From NCBI RefSeq assembly GCF_023100905.1, contig NZ_CP064686.1, forward strand, positions 1,736,001-1,800,000: a DNA stretch of 64,000 nt, in the 5' to 3' direction. Shown here in pieces: positions 27,181 through 37,000 of this stretch (its first letter is position 1; every line of letters starts with the position of its first letter). Position numbers and translations under genes: made by a program. The notes beneath the pieces were generated by a model that saw nothing but the letters and a program-made list of their open reading frames with translations, was not told the DNA's origin and did no database searches. This DNA comes from Bradyrhizobium sp. 4 (lineage in GTDB: Bacteria > Pseudomonadota > Alphaproteobacteria > Rhizobiales > Xanthobacteraceae).

Positions 27181-27573
27181 ATGACGTCAGAACGAAAGAT
27201 CGAAACAAACAGGCTGAACGCCAAACGAAGCACCGGGCCGAAGACCAACGCGGGAAAAGCGAAGTCAAGACGCAATGCCCGTCGACACGGGCTCTCGCGC
27301 CTGAAGGCGGAGGGCGACGCTAGCTCCAGTCCGCTAGTGCGGGCGATCGCGGCAGGCTTCGGACAGCAACACAACTCGTCAAGCATGGATGATCTCGTCC
27401 GCACCAATCTGTGGCTTGGTCGCATCCGGCAGACCCGCCATGACATGCTTGTTACGTTTTTGGAATGCCCGAGCCCGAAGCTAGCGAAGCGTCTTGCTGG
27501 ACTGGAGCGCTATGAGAGGCCGGTCCGGGCCGCGCAACGGCGTGTCCTGAAACGCTGGCTGGAGCAGGGATGA
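27181..27573 (+). CDS. Small basic protein of the NARRHGLS type, unknown function
   Basis: 130 residues, strongly basic. The N-terminus (ETNRLNAKRSTGPKTNAGKA, then SRRNARRHGLSR) is a signature shared by many short bacterial proteins of unknown function. The C-terminus (LVRTNLWLGRIRQTRHDML, YERPVRAAQRRVLKRWLEQG) is helical and charged. I chose the ATG at 27181, where similarity to the broken copy at 30021 begins, rather than the frame opening at 27016. It may bind nucleic acid, judging only by charge. Confidence 0.62.
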   Translation: MTSERKIETNRLNAKRSTGPKTNAGKAKSRRNARRHGLSRLKAEGDASSSPLVRAIAAGFGQQHNSSSMDDLVRTNLWLGRIRQTRHDMLVTFLECPSPKLAKRLAGLERYERPVRAAQRRVLKRWLEQG

Positions 27574-27681
27574 CAAGAGGGAAGGGCGCTGGCCGGAAGC
27601 CGGAGGCACTGCACCTAGAGAGCTTGCCTGTTCGGTGCCCCGTCGATCACACGAAGGATCTGACTCTAGCTCGATCGTGCG

Positions 27682-27888
27682 TCATCCGAGCAAGGAGCGT
27701 GGCGGCATCGTGAAGCCGCCCGGCTCCGTGAGCTGCTCGATATCCATTGAGACCTGATTGCCACGGCTACCGCACCCGCCTCTGCGCACGCTTGTGCCGC
27801 GCTGGCAATCTTCTTGGCCGCCTTCAGCTTGGCATGGATTCCCCGCAAGACACACCTTGATGGCTGCATCGATGATTTCCGCTTTCAT
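27682..27888 (-). pseudogene. Frameshifted small gene (MKAEIIDAA type), copy 1
   Basis: The start MKAEIIDAAIKVCLAG is followed, in another frame, by IHAKLKAAKKIASAAQACAEAG, and then in the first frame again by VSMDIEQLTEPGG. Two frame changes are needed to rebuild a protein like the copy at 30715. Convergent with the NARRHGLS gene. Function unknown. Confidence 0.55.
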
Positions 27889-28206
27889 GGGAGGCGGACT
27901 CCGTTACAGATTTGAACCATCACATGCACGCTCCGACCGGTTGCAGAAACCCAGCTATTTCGGAGCAATCCTGTGGCTGTCCGACACTTCATTAAAGCAC
28001 ATCGTGAGCTTAGGAGAATTCAGGTGCTAGCCGCGCTTCTCAGCAATTCAAATCAAGGAATCAGCCCATCGATCAGAATGCGGACAAGCCTGTTCCGCCA
28101 AGCGAACAGAGGCTACTTGGGGCGCGCCTAGTCGTCGGGCGCGTCCCTAACGCACTGCGCGACTCCGAGAGCGTTAAGCGGCAGATATCACATCGGGAGG
28201 ACGTTT

Positions 28207-28417
28207 ATGAAACGCCATCGGTTCAAACAGGATAGGACATTAGGCGAGCGACTCCTCGAGGAAGCTAGGGGCAAGGGAAAGGCAGGGCACTTGCCTCCGG
28301 GCGCGGAACGTGAAGACCTCTTGACGAAGGCCCACGTCCGATATCGCTGCCCATATTGATGAATGGCTTTCCTTCCTGGATTGCAGGCGCGGAAGTAAGG
28401 CGTATGCTTCTAACTGA
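28207..28417 (+). pseudogene. Frameshifted small gene
   Basis: An ATG with GGGAGGA upstream opens MKRHRFKQDRTLGERLLEEA and continues to HLPPGAEREDLLTKA. The frame then stops at 28359, while the shifted frame carries on as DIAAHIDEWLSFLDC to 28417. Together they give the layout of a short helical protein found widely in rhizobia (ERL-E-A, PPG-ERE-LL-KA, A-HIDEWL). A single indel near 28330 explains it. Function unknown. Confidence 0.6.
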
Positions 28418-28440
28418 TTTGCAAACTGAGGGAGGTGCAC

Positions 28441-28530
28441 TTGGCAGCCGACCTAGTTTTTAAAGTTGCCATCATAGGGCTAGGTGTATTTTCGACGGTT
28501 CTAGTCTCTATGTTGTACTCCAATCTGTAA
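28441..28530 (+). CDS. Tiny single-helix membrane protein (29 residues)
   Basis: A TTG start with GGAGG six bases upstream opens a 29-codon frame: a short polar start (AADLVFK), one hydrophobic helix (VAIIGLGVFSTVLVSMLY) and the end SNL. The ribosome site and helix support a real gene, though it is below the length usually annotated. One of three such mini-proteins within 700 bases. Function unknown. Confidence 0.45.
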   Translation: MAADLVFKVAIIGLGVFSTVLVSMLYSNL

Positions 28531-28740
28531 AGGCAGAGGCTGCGCATCGGTGCGCGACCTCGTTGATTCAGCCCGCAAACGACGTCTGCTGGTAGTCCAT
28601 GGCGTCTGTTAATGCGGTGCAGCTCTATGTCTGTTCATAGGGCAGCCCGGCAGTTCGCAACCGAGCGCCCGACCGACACCTTTGGCCGCAGCGGACTCCA
28701 GTCCATCGAACTGCCCTGAGGCAGTGGACGGGCAACAAAA

Positions 28741-28790
28741 AATTAAATAATTTAATTGTTTTAAAATTTAATCTGCTTATAATATAGTCC
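28741..28790 (+). promoter_or_regulatory. AT-rich promoter island with a 17-bp palindrome and a TATAAT box
   Basis: In GC-rich surroundings this 50-bp stretch is almost all A and T. A perfect 17-bp palindrome (8+1+8) occupies 28741-28757, and TATAAT lies at 28778-28783, seven bases before the ATG at 28791. Transcription would begin at or next to the ATG, so the message would be leaderless. Confidence 0.45.
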
Positions 28791-28892
28791 ATGATAGGCG
28801 GCTTGATCATAGGGACGCTACTGGCCGGATCGCTGGCCCTCGTCAGCTTGCTGGTCATTTATCCGTCGCTTACCTGGTGGGTCGACGAATAG
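28791..28892 (+). CDS. Tiny single-helix membrane protein (33 residues), possibly leaderless
   Basis: MIGGLIIGTLLAGSLALVSL is a hydrophobic helix, followed by LVIYPSLTWWVDE. There is no ribosome site, but a TATAAT box seven bases upstream would give a leaderless transcript. The tail (PSL-x-x-W-x-x-DE) resembles that of the 35-residue frame at 29026 (PSLSFWQNDES), which supports both as members of one family. Function unknown. Confidence 0.5.
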   Translation: MIGGLIIGTLLAGSLALVSLLVIYPSLTWWVDE

Positions 28893-29025
28893 AACTGCGA
28901 GATCGGGCCTAGGTTGACGGGAGTGGCGGTCACGGAATGGTTGGTAAACAGCACGCTAAGTTCACCTTGGAGCCACGATCCCGCCGCAACGCACCTGCAT
29001 CCCCGAGGGCGTCTCAGGAGACTTC

Positions 29026-29133
29026 ATGGAAGAGATCGCAATCACGTGCGTCGCCGTCACCTTTCTCGCCGTTGCCGGCCTCGTGGTCGTCGTCAAACCA
29101 TCGCTGAGCTTTTGGCAGAACGACGAAAGCTGA
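29026..29133 (+). CDS. Tiny single-helix membrane protein (35 residues)
   Basis: The ATG follows AGGAG by five bases. MEEIAITCVAVTFLAVAGLV forms one membrane helix, and the tail VVVKPSLSFWQNDES parallels the tail of the 33-residue protein at 28791. The strong ribosome site makes translation likely. Function unknown. Confidence 0.52.
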   Translation: MEEIAITCVAVTFLAVAGLVVVVKPSLSFWQNDES

Positions 29134-29427
29134 CGATTTTCTCTCCCGCGACGGAAGCCCGCGTATCGTTGGGGTTTTTTTGCTGCCCTGAAGGCAATGA
29201 ACTTCACCGGTCCTTGCGCGGTGCGACTTGAGCAGAAGGCTGCTCTTTGGCATTCCCGCTTCTGGCCCGTGGCTGCCCCCCATGCTCTGAACGGCGCGAA
29301 GTCTGCTTCCTGATGGTGACGCGAACAGGGACATGCGAGCCGGAAGGAATTTGGTCGGCGCGGGTTGAGAGGCTAAGCCCAACGCCGGAACAACGCGAAG
29401 TGTGACGCTAGCCAACTCGCCGTCGGC

Positions 29428-29775
29428 TTAGACGGCATTGCTAAGAGTACTATTTCGAGTGCTGGTCTGGCCACCCGAACCCGTGGTCTGCTCACTTCCC
29501 AGTCGGCCCGGAGGATGCGCAGAAGCGCCCGGCTTGTCTTGATCGGCCACGTATCCCGACTCTCCGGAGTTGCGGGTCTTGATCCCTTTGTCCGCATCTC
29601 GCTGCATCTGCTCGTTAGGTTCGCCAGCCTTGGGTCCTTGGTCTACATCACGCTGCATCTCCTCCTTAGTTTGCTCACTGGGGGCGGCCTTGCGGTCGAA
29701 CTGACTCGGGAAAATCCAGATGTCCTCGTTGCAGTTGGGGTCGTAGCAGCCCGCGCAGCACAGAAGGCGACACAA
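29428..29775 (-). CDS. Hydrophilic glutamine/glycine-rich small protein with a lost or chimeric N-terminus
   Basis: The part from about 29690 down to the stop at 29428 is very hydrophilic: SEQTKEEMQRDVDQG, NEQMQRDADKGIKTRNSGES and VADQDKPGASAHPPGRLGSE. That composition is typical of short stress-type proteins of rhizobia. The first 30 codons of the frame (MCRLLCCAGCYDPN) run antisense through the ABC-protein remnant and are unlikely to be genuine. The true start may have been removed when that remnant was joined here. The product could begin at an internal ATG. Confidence 0.45.
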   Translation of the reverse strand: MCRLLCCAGCYDPNCNEDIWIFPSQFDRKAAPSEQTKEEMQRDVDQGPKAGEPNEQMQRDADKGIKTRNSGESGYVADQDKPGASAHPPGRLGSEQTTGSGGQTSTRNSTLSNAV

Positions 29776-29962
29776 CGCATTCCTATCGTGGCGATGGCGG
29801 ATGACCTGATTGGCAGCAAGCTTGTGGCCTCGATGCCTCGCCCCGAAGGCAACACTACCGGCGGGGCTATTTTTGCCTTCGCCTTCCAGCTCGACGTCAA
29901 GCGATTAAAATTGTTGCATGAGGCACTACCCGGTGCTCGACGAATAGCCGTTCTCGCCGACC
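29692..29962 (+). pseudogene. Internal fragment of an ABC-transporter substrate-binding protein
   Basis: A 90-codon stretch reads NPDVLVAVGVVAARAAQKAT, IPIVAMADDLIGSKLVASM, PRPEGNTTGG, LDVKRLKLLHEALPGARRI and AVLADHS. This is the middle of the ABC_sub_bind family (normally about 320 residues). Both ends are missing. The right end stops where copy 2 of the duplicated module begins, and the left end stops at the hydrophilic gene on the other strand. Confidence 0.65.
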
Positions 29963-30020
29963 ACTCCGGTTGGAGGGAAGACTAAGGTAGAGCAGACCAA
30001 GTTAGAGCAGACATCAGGGA

Positions 30021-30396
30021 ATGATCGAAACAAACAGGCTGAACGCCGAACGAAGCACAGGGTCGAAGGCGAACACGGGAAAAGCGAAGTCGAGCCGCAA
30101 TGCCCGTCAGCATGAGCTCTCGCGCCTGGAGGCGGAGGCGATGCCAGCTCCAGCCCGTAGTGCAGGCGATCGCGGCATGCTTCGGACAGCAACACAGCTC
30201 GTCAAACGTGGATGATCTCGTCCGCACCAATCTGTGGCTTGGTCGCATCCGGCAGACCCGCCATGAGATGCTTATTGCGTTCCTGGAATGCCCAAGCCCG
30301 AAGCTAGCGAAGCGTCTTGCTGGACTGGAGCGCTATGAAAGGCCGGTCCGGGCCGCGCAACGGCGCGTGCTGAAGCGATGGCTGGAGCAAGGATGA
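30021..30396 (+). pseudogene. Frameshifted NARRHGLS-type gene, copy 2
   Basis: MIETNRLNAERSTGSKANTG and SRNARQHELSRLEAEA are in one frame (from 30021). The rest (VVQAIAACFGQQHSSSNVDD through RVLKRWLEQG) is in the next frame, ending at 30396. One indel near 30140 breaks the gene that is intact at 27181. The signature HGLS has become HELS. Confidence 0.68.
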
Positions 30397-30499
30397 CAAG
30401 AGGAAAGGGGGGGCGGCTGGGGGCATTGCGCTTGGAGAGATTGCCGATTCCGTGCCCTGTCGATCGCGCAAAATGTGAGAATCTTGATGTTGTTCAATC

Positions 30500-30715
30500 G
30501 TGCGCCACACGGCGCAAGGAGCCCGGCAGTACCGTGAAGCCGTCCGGCCTGGCAGTTCAATTGCTCGATATCTATAGAAACCTGAATCGCCTCAGCTGCC
30601 CACCTGCTTCTGCGCAGGCCAGCGCCGCCCTGGCGATCTGCTTGGCTGCCTTCAGCCTGAGATGGATTTCCGCAAGACACGATTTGACGGCTGCATCGAT
30701 AATCTCCGCGTTCAT
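30500..30715 (-). pseudogene. Frameshifted small gene (MNAEIIDAA type), copy 2
   Basis: From the ATG at 30715, MNAEIIDAAVKSCLAEIHLR and LKAAKQIARAALACAEAG are intact. The frame then ends at 30572, whereas the shifted frame continues as AIQVSIDIEQLNCQAGRLHG. A single indel therefore separates the two halves. A 47-residue product could still be made. Function unknown. Confidence 0.5.
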
Positions 30716-31054
30716 AGGAGATCCGATTTCGCTGAGAGGTTTGAACCCTCGCATGCACGCTTTTCTTGGTGCGGAAGTCCAGCGATATGGCTTGATCCTG
30801 TAACTCAATGGGCGCTCAGTGAGACACCGTCGTGAGCTCCTGGAACCGGTGATCGCGCGTTGCTGCTCAACTCATCTCAGTTGTAGTGCAGTTTGGAGGA
30901 TCTCTGGTGGGCGTCCGGTGCCGCAACGGGCGGAGCTCTGGCGCGGTTTGCGAGGCATTGTTCCAAGCAGACGCGAGCCGCCTTCTGCGTGATGAAGAAA
31001 CGGCCCCAGCGGGAGACGCTGAGGCCGCAAGCAGTTTAGAAAAGCAAACAGCGG

Positions 31055-34000
31055 CTATGTCAGGAAGTGGAAGTCCGTGGCATACACAGCGCCATTGATC
31101 GTGATGGTCTCGTCGTGTGCGTCCAGACCTGAGTGCACGAGCCACTGATTGCTCAACCCAATCTGCGTCAGGGTCGCGCCGTCGGCGGACAGCCCGAAAC
31201 CGTGAAATTCCAGCGTATCTCCTTGGGAAGGTCCATTGCCGGTAAAGTCAGTGATGGTGGCGCCAGCAGTTGCTCCCGAGACAAAGACGAAGTTGTCATT
31301 GCCTCCGCCGCCGTTCAGATTGTCATTGCCACCACCACCATTGATGGTGTCGTTGCCGCCGTTGCCGTTGAGGAAGTCGGCGCCTGAGGATCCGGTGATG
31401 GTGTCGGCAAAGTTGGAGCCGAGCACGTTATTGACGCCGCCGGTGATGGTATCGGTGCCGACCGAACCGTCGCCGGTGGCGATGCCGGTGGACAGATTGA
31501 CGGTCACCGCGCCGGTTGCGTTGTTGTACTGGACCTGGGTGGCGCCGTTGCCGGTGATGGTGTCGTTGCCGCCATTGCCCTGGAACGAGTTGAAGCCGCT
31601 GAAGCCGGAGGCATTGTAGCTGTCGTTGAGATTGCCGCCGACCGCGCTGTTGACCCCGGTGAAGGTGTCGGTGCCGACCGAGCCGTCGCCCGAGGCCGAA
31701 CCTGCGCCGCCGGCTCCGATCGTGATCGCTACGCCGGAGGTGGCATTGCTGTACTGCACCTGGGTGGCACCGTTGCCGGTGATGGTGTCGTTGCCGCCAT
31801 TGCCCTGGAACGAGTTGAAGCCGTTGTTGAAGGCCGAGGCATCGTAGCTGTCGGCAAAATTGCTGCCGATCGCCGCATTGACCCCGCCGGTGAAGCTGTC
31901 ATGGCCGGTCGAGGCGTCGCCCGTGGCCGTGCCGGCACCGTTCACCCCGATCGTGACGCTCACCCCGCCCGTCGCATTGCTGTAGAGCACGCGGGTAGCG
32001 CCGTTGCCGGTGATGACGTCATCGCCGCCAAGGCCCTCGAACTGGTTGAAGTTGCCGTTGCTGGTGGAGACGTTCAGCGCACCGCCCAAGCCATAGCCGG
32101 CTGCGTCAAACGTGTCGGCATAACCGGTGCCCTGAACACCCTCGATGTTGCGCAGCGTATCGTGGCCGATCGAGGCATCGCCGGTCACGGTGCCGGCGGC
32201 CATGGCTACCGCGATGCCGCCCGTCGTCGTGTTCAGGTTGTTGTAGCTCGCCGTGTCGAACCCGCCGCGGCCGTCCATGTAATCATCGCCGCCAAGCGGC
32301 GTGAACGTGTTGTTGTAGCTGGAGCCGAGCAGCGTGTCGTTGAAGACCGAAGCCTGAACGGCATTGACGCCGGTGAAGGTGTCGGTCCCCTCGGTCGTGC
32401 CGGTCGCACTGCCTGCAACGGTGATGGCCGTGCCGGCCGTGGTCTCCAGATCGACTGTGACGGCCGCCTGCGCGATCGAGTAATTGAGGCGGGTGTTGCC
32501 GTTGCCGATGATGCTGTCGTTGCCGCCGGCTCCAGCAATATCGTTGAAGTTGCCGTTGGTGGTAGAGACATTGAGGGCGCCTGGGGCGCCGTAGCCGGTT
32601 GTATCAAACACGTCGTCGAAGATCGTGCCGCGCACGGCTTCCACATTGCGGAGGGTGTCGGTGCCGACGGTGGCATCGCCGGTCACCGTGCCTGCGGCAA
32701 GGTTGACGGTAATGCCCAAGCCCGTCGCCGGGTCATTATTGTAGGCGACGATGTCGTACCCACCGCGGCCATCGATATAGTCGTTGCCAGCGCGACCTTC
32801 GAAGGCCTCATAGGTGAAGTTGGCATTGTCGCTGCCGTAGATCGTGTCGTTGAAGGCCGATCCAAACACGCCCTGCAGCGCGTTGGTGAAGGTGTCGTGG
32901 CCGACATTGGCGAGGTCGCCGGCCGCCGTGCCCTGACCGGTGCCGGCCGCAAGATCGACCGTCACCGCAGCCGACGCACCAAGATACTCCACCCGGGTTA
33001 CGGACTGGCCCAAATCGTTGATCCGGCCAGTGATGACATCGTCGCCGCCGCGACCCTCGAACCCGCTCTGGCCAGCGGCAACACCCGGTTGCGCGCTCGA
33101 TCCGGTAAATCCGGCGGCATTGAACGTGTCGTTGAATGCCCCGCCGACGGCGCCTTCAATGCTCACGAGCGTATCGCTGCCAACCCCGGCTCCGCTAGCC
33201 GTGCCGGCCGCAAGATTGACCGTGATCGATCCGGTCGCCTCGGTATAGACCGCCCGGTCGAAGCCGTTGCCGCCATCCAGCAGGTCATTGCTGCCAAGGC
33301 CCTGCAGGCGGTCGTTGCCGTCCAGCCCATAGATGCCGTCGATCTGGCTGGTGCCGACCAGCGTATCGTTGCCAGACGTGCCGATGACGGTATTGTTGAA
33401 CACGAAGTCGGTGGCAACGAGGCTGCCGACCGCGATGTTGGCCAGCGTGATCATGTTGCCGCCGCCGAAGTCCATGACCGTGTTCGGTCCCTGCTGCGAC
33501 GCATGAGCCTGGATATCGGCAAGGGTGAAGACCCCCGTCACGCCCGTGACGTCGATGCGGTCGCCCTGGCCGCGGTTGAAGTCGCTGATAAAGTCTGCGC
33601 CGCCGCCGTTGGCGTAGACAAAGGTGTCGGCACCGAACCCGCCGTTCAGATTGTCATTGCCACCACCACCATTGATGGTGTCGTTGCCGCCGTTGCCGTT
33701 GAGGAAGTCGGCGCCTGAGGATCCGGTGATGGTGTCGGCAAAGTTGGAGCCGAGCACGTTGTTGACGCCGCCGGTGATGGTATCGGTGCCGACCGAACCG
33801 TCGCCGGTGGCGATGCCGGTGGACAGATTGACGGTCACCGCGCCGGTTGCGTTGTTGTACTGGACCTGGGTGGCGCCGTTGCCGGTGATGGTGTCGTTGC
33901 CGCCATTGCCCTGGAACGAGTTGAAGCCGCTGAAGCCGGAGGCATTGTAGCTGTCGTTGAGATTGCCGCCGACCGCGCTGTTGACCCCGGTGAAGGTGTC

Positions 34001-37000
34001 GGTGCCGACCGAGCCGTCGCCCGAGGCCGAACCTGCGCCGCCGGCTCCGATCGTGATCGCTACGCCGGAGGTGGCATTGCTGTACTGCACCTGGGTGGCA
34101 CCGTTGCCGGTGATGGTGTCGTTGCCGCCATTGCCCTGGAACGAGTTGAAGCCGTTGTTGAAGGCCGAGGCATCGTAGCTGTCGGCAAAATTGCTGCCGA
34201 TCGCCGCATTGACCCCGCCGGTGAAGCTGTCATGGCCGGTCGAGGCGTCGCCCGTGGCCGTGCCGGCACCGTTCACCCCGATCGTGACGCTCACCCCGCC
34301 CGTCGCATTGCTGTAGAGCACGCGGGTAGCGCCGTTGCCGGTGATGACGTCATCGCCGCCAAGGCCCTCGAACTGGTTGAAGTTGCCGTTGCTGGTGGAG
34401 ACGTTCAGCGCACCGCCCAAGCCATAGCCGGCTGCGTCAAACGTGTCGGCATAACCGGTGCCCTGAACACCCTCGATGTTGCGCAGCGTGTCGTGGCCGA
34501 TCACGTTGTTGACGTTATCGGTCACCGTGCCGGCAGCCATGGCGACAACGATGCCGCTGGTCGCAAGCGTCATGCTGTTGTAGCTGGCCGTGTCGAACCC
34601 GCCGCGGCCGTCGATGAAGTCGTCGCCGCCCAGACCCGTGAACGTGTTGTTGAAATTGGAGCCGAGCAGAGTATCGTCAAAAGAAGAACCTTGCGCGGCA
34701 TTCACGCCAGTTAGCGAATCGGTTCCCTCGGTCGTGCCGGCTGCACTACCTACGACGTTTGTGGCGGTCACCCCTGCTTGATTGAGGTCCGTTTGCAAAT
34801 TGACCGTGACCCCGGCAAGCGCGCTGGAGTAGTTGACACGAGTATTGCCATTGCCAAGGACGACGTCGTCGCCGCCACCGCCCTGGAAATCGTTGAACGT
34901 CCCAAGCGAGCCGATATTGGCGGTGCCCGCCGCGCCAAAGTTCGAAGCGTTGTAATAATCCGCGAAATTGGTGCCGCGCACGGCTTCGACATTGCGCAGG
35001 GTATCGGTGCCGACCGTCACATCGCCAGTGACAGTGCCTGCGGCCATGTTGACCGTGATGCCCGTCGTCGTGGTCAGGTCCGTCGCATAAACGACGACGT
35101 CATAGCCGCCGCGACCGTCGACGAAGTCATTGCCACGACGTCCTTCGAATGCCTCAAAGGAGCCGGATCCGTTGTCGCTTCCGAGCAGAGTATCGTCGTA
35201 GTTCGAGCCCCAGACATTCAGAACGTTGCTGATCGTATCATGGCCGACATTGGCAACGTCGCCCGGAGCCGTTCCGTAAGCTTGTCCTGATTGGATGTCG
35301 ACAGTCACCCCGGCGGATGCGCCGAGATAGCTCACGCGCGTCAGAGCATGACCCTGAACATTGCTCCCGCCAATGATCGTATCGTCACCTGCGCCGCCTT
35401 CAAATTCGACGAAGCCAATTATGGCGCCCGGCAAACCGGTGCTCCCGGTGTAGCCAGTGCCGTCAAGATAGTCGTTGAAATTGCTGCCGATGACGCCATC
35501 GATCGAGATCAGAGTATCGGTGCCGACGCTCGCACCGGTCGCAGTCCCCGCTCCAAGGTGAACGGTGATGCCACCGGTCGCTTCGGTGTATATGGCCCGG
35601 TCGAAGTCCGCACCGCCATCGAGGGTGTCGTTGCCCGCCCCGCCGGTTAGAGCATCCTTGCCCGCGCCACCCGAAATCATGTCATCGCCGGCTCCGCCTT
35701 TGAGTGTGTCGTTGCCGCCGAGACCGGAAATCAAATCATTGCCGTCGCCGCCTGTCAGCGTGTCGGCAACTTCTGTGCCCGTCAGCGTAAGCGGAGCCGC
35801 TGCTATCTTCTGCTCGAGCGCAGCGCCCGTATAGTCGTTGTGCACGCTGCTGAAGGTGGTGGTGCCGGCGCCGTTCGCCGCGTCCGAGAGCGCCTGCGTT
35901 GTGTCGCCAAAGGCTACTTGTGCTGCCTGCGCAACCTGGCTGAGGTCGGTGGTGTTCGCAAGGCTGCTCGAAATCTGGGCGTTGGATTCCTGGACGACCT
36001 GAGCAATCGCATTGAGGTCAGTCGCCGAGAGCTGCTGATTGAGCGGAAGCGTATTGTTGACCGCGGTCGCCAAGGCAGAAACCGTCGAGGGCGCGCCGAG
36101 GTCAACATTGCCTGCGGTGACGGTCTGGGCGAGCGCGCCGATGACCGACTCAGCTGAGGCACCCGTCGCCGCCGAGAGCTGAGCCACGGTCGCCTGCACC
36201 TGGATTGACGCCGCGAGAACGTCAGCCGCTCCAGGCGCCGCCGAGACGGTCGCGGCGATCGGATCCAGCGTCGTCAGACTGACCGAGTCAGATAGCCCCA
36301 GCGCCGCCTTCACGGAAGCTTCAGCTGCCGCGGTGTCGCCGCCGGCACCCGCGACCGCTACGATCAGATTGGTGAGCGGCGTCACGACGGTCGAGCCGCT
36401 CGGAGCTTTCAACGTGCCGTTGAACGGCAGTCCGGTCAACACGTCGATGGTGTTATGGCCGCCGCCATGAACGCTCTGAAGGACCAGTTGGCCGCCCGAC
36501 GTGTCGAGGCTGAACGTGCCATCGCTCGCGGTGTAAGTGAACGATTCCCCTAGGTCGAGAATACCATTGTAAACGCCGTTCCCATCCGCTTTGTCAACAA
36601 AGACCAGTGCATCGGCGATGTAGCCATCGGCTGCAACTTTTACCCCCGGATCATTGATCTGGATGTTCAGCACCTCAGTCTTTTGCGCAACGTTCGCGTG
36701 GTCGAAAGAGCTCGCCGTGATGCTCAGTGCTATCGTCTGCTTTTCGGCCGTGGCATCAGGCCTGAGCTGGATAGCCAGACCGGCCACGTCGCTCAGGTTG
36801 ACGATCCAGACTCCGGGGTCGTCTGTGGACTGGGCCCCAGCGGTCAACATATATTTGGGCGGAACGCCGGTAACCTGAACCGTCGACGCCAGCGTGTCGC
36901 TGGTATCGGGGTCGCTGATCTGAATGTTCAATGCGATTGGCGCTGTTGTGACGTTTGCCTCGATTCGTTCATGAGCGATCGTCGGTGCCGTCGCGACCGG

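Larger units (their letters stand above)
27138..27965. repeat. Duplicated module, copy 1
   Basis: About 0.83 kb that reappears, diverged, in the same orientation at 29963-30795. Each copy carries a forward NARRHGLS-type gene and, convergent to it, a short reverse gene. Similarity starts at a GGAGGGAAGAC segment and ends after a TTTGAACC segment. Copy 1 keeps the forward gene intact and has the reverse gene broken. Confidence 0.75.
29963..30795. repeat. Duplicated module, copy 2
   Basis: Diverged direct copy of 27138-27965. It contains the frameshifted NARRHGLS gene and the convergent MNAEIIDAA gene with one frame change. In the last 62 codons of the forward gene the copies differ at only four residues, so the duplication is fairly young. 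Confidence 0.75.

Noticed and set aside
28000..28240. An open frame NQPIDQNADKPVPPSEQRLLG ahead of the 28207 pseudogene
   Set aside because: It has no start codon in frame after the preceding stop, modest third-position GC, and overlaps the start of the better supported 28207 gene.
28712..28728. Small hairpin CTGCC-CTGA-GGCAG as a terminator
   Set aside because: The stem is only five base pairs and no T run follows on either strand.
30721..30780. A TTTGAACCCTC segment resembling the T arm of a tRNA
   Set aside because: No acceptor, D or anticodon arms can be drawn around it, and the equivalent place in module copy 1 has changed bases.
31901..33718. A 605-codon plus-strand frame opposite the RTX gene
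   Set aside because: It mirrors the RTX repeats, changes with each repeat unit, and has no start context. It is an antisense shadow.
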